From the NCBI RefSeq assembly GCF_009388985.1, contig NZ_CP036422.1:1192501-1256500 (forward strand): DNA of 64,000 nt. Reading direction: 5' to 3'. The translations under genes were made by a program, and so were the position numbers. The DNA comes from Halioglobus maricola. GTDB lineage: Bacteria; Pseudomonadota; Gammaproteobacteria; Pseudomonadales; Halieaceae. Under the pieces are notes generated by a model. It had not been told where the DNA came from and did no database searches. It saw only the letters and a program-made list of their open reading frames with translations. Below are positions 63,194 to 64,000 of this stretch, piece after piece (positions within the stretch are counted from its first letter, which is position 1; each line of letters opens with the position of its first letter).

Positions 63194-64000
63194 ATGAATA
63201 TGCTTAAGATTGCTTTACCCGCGCTGATACTTCTCCTGCTCGCGGTATTTTTTCGTCCTACTCCCGGTGAATATCCCAGACTTATCCTGACCGCAGAAGG
63301 CGTCGGAGAGATAAGAAACGAGTTTGGTTCCGTACCCTTGTTCGATGCCTCTCTGGCGAAGGTCAAGGAAGATGTCGATGCGGAAATGGCCGTTGGCATC
63401 GATGTCCCAGTGCCGAAAGATTTTTCCGGTGGCTACACCCATGAACGGCATAAACGCAATTACCTGATGGCGCTGCAAGCCGGGCAGTTGTACCAGATTC
63501 TGGGCGAGGAGCGTTACGCCCAATATGTCCGAGATATGCTGTTTGAATATGAAGCGATGTATAGCGGCCTGCCGCTGCATCCGATGGAACGCTCCTATGC
63601 GCGCGGCAAGTTATTCTGGCAATGCCTGAACGAGAGTGTCTGGCTGGTTTACATGGCGCAAGCGTATGACACCATCTACACCTGGTTACCGGCTGCAGAT
63701 CGCGAGCGCCTGGAGAACAACCTCTTTCGCGTGGTTGCAGACTTTATCTCTGTAGAAAATCCACAGTTCTACAATCGCATTCACAATCACAGTACCTGGG
63801 GCAACGCTGCAGTTGGCATGATTGCGCTGGCGATGGACGACGACGAGTTGTTGCAGCGTGCGTTGTACGGCCTTACTGATGACGGCCTTGAACTCGGCGT
63901 TAAAGACGATGACGGTGGCTTTATCAAGGTGGCGGGGCAGAAAGCTGGTTTTCTCGCCAATCTTGAAGATCCCTTCTCGCCAGACGGTTACTACACAGAG
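63194..64000 (+). CDS. oligoalginate lyase, PL17-like, 3' end beyond window
   Basis: First 269 residues of an exported lyase. A signal/anchor segment (LKIALPALILLLLAVFF) is followed by an alpha/alpha-toroid part. Asn198-His199 (RIHNHSTWGN) and Tyr266/267 (PDGYYTE) fit the places of the catalytic Asn201/His202 and Tyr258 of Alg17C of PL17. The heparinase-II/III-like C-domain must lie past the edge. It would release unsaturated monouronates from alginate oligomers. Confidence 0.85.
   Translation, partial: MNMLKIALPALILLLLAVFFRPTPGEYPRLILTAEGVGEIRNEFGSVPLFDASLAKVKEDVDAEMAVGIDVPVPKDFSGGYTHERHKRNYLMALQAGQLYQILGEERYAQYVRDMLFEYEAMYSGLPLHPMERSYARGKLFWQCLNESVWLVYMAQAYDTIYTWLPAADRERLENNLFRVVADFISVENPQFYNRIHNHSTWGNAAVGMIALAMDDDELLQRALYGLTDDGLELGVKDDDGGFIKVAGQKAGFLANLEDPFSPDGYYTE

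Noticed and set aside
1..64000. Mobile elements, tRNA, rRNA and CRISPR arrays
   Set aside because: No transposase, integrase, tRNA-like cloverleaf or repeat-spacer pattern was noticed on either strand.

Overview
The window looks like chromosomal DNA from a marine, heterotrophic gammaproteobacterium of moderate to high GC. The recA-recX pair with an upstream LexA box, MmsR-type control of valine breakdown, a malonyl-CoA decarboxylase, a wax-ester synthase-like enzyme, many TonB-dependent receptors and a complete-looking alginate locus all point that way. A Halieaceae/OM60-like member would fit, but that is inference from gene content only. I see no rRNA, tRNA, CRISPR array, transposase or phage gene.

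Region 1 (1-26,960) is a large catabolic block of unknown substrate. It contains two TonB-dependent receptors, two carotenoid-oxygenase-family enzymes, a Rieske oxygenase alpha subunit, several short-chain dehydrogenases, a DUF35 protein paired with an unusual thiolase-like protein, a split MaoC-type hydratase, an acyl-CoA dehydrogenase, a nitroreductase, a dienelactone-hydrolase-like enzyme, a molybdopterin oxidoreductase with an ABM-domain partner, two SnoaL-like proteins, two PPOX-fold paralogs, an aldehyde dehydrogenase and a TetR regulator. Five of its intergenic regions carry the same 24-bp imperfect inverted repeat (half-sites AAAACAGT and ACTGTTTT, 8 nt apart), four of them between divergent genes. 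This suggests one regulon for uptake, oxidative cleavage and beta-oxidation-like breakdown of a hydrophobic compound, possibly an apocarotenoid, terpenoid or stilbene-like molecule. A small insert of unrelated genes (CPXCG protein, MAPEG protein, GNAT) sits at 22.4-23.6 kb.

Region 2 (26,980-40,000) is mixed: a WS/DGAT acyltransferase, an overlapping kinase-fold/tyrosine-phosphatase-fold pair, an M1 metallopeptidase with a small DUF6702-like partner, a secreted SDR, a TPR-hydrolase protein, a secreted cysteine-rich protein, and an S9 peptidase with a LolA-like protein.

Region 3 (40,030-48,590) is a valine-degradation operon: a divergent AraC-type (MmsR-like) regulator, then an acylating aldehyde dehydrogenase, acyl-CoA dehydrogenase, enoyl-CoA hydratase, 3-hydroxyisobutyryl-CoA hydrolase, 3-hydroxyisobutyrate dehydrogenase and an alpha/beta hydrolase, convergent with malonyl-CoA decarboxylase. 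The usual MmsA is replaced by a different aldehyde dehydrogenase type.

Region 4 (48,735-51,292) holds a small membrane protein, recA (LexA box upstream, strong terminator downstream) and recX. Region 5 (51,300-64,000) is an alginate utilisation locus: two paralogous FadR-type GntR regulators, a Tat-exported dienelactone-hydrolase-like protein, a large TonB-dependent receptor, a PL6 lyase, KdgF-like cupin, MFS transporter, DEH-reductase-like SDR, KDG kinase and a PL17-like oligoalginate lyase cut by the window end. Similar predicted GntR operators lie before the first regulator, the receptor and the PL6 lyase.
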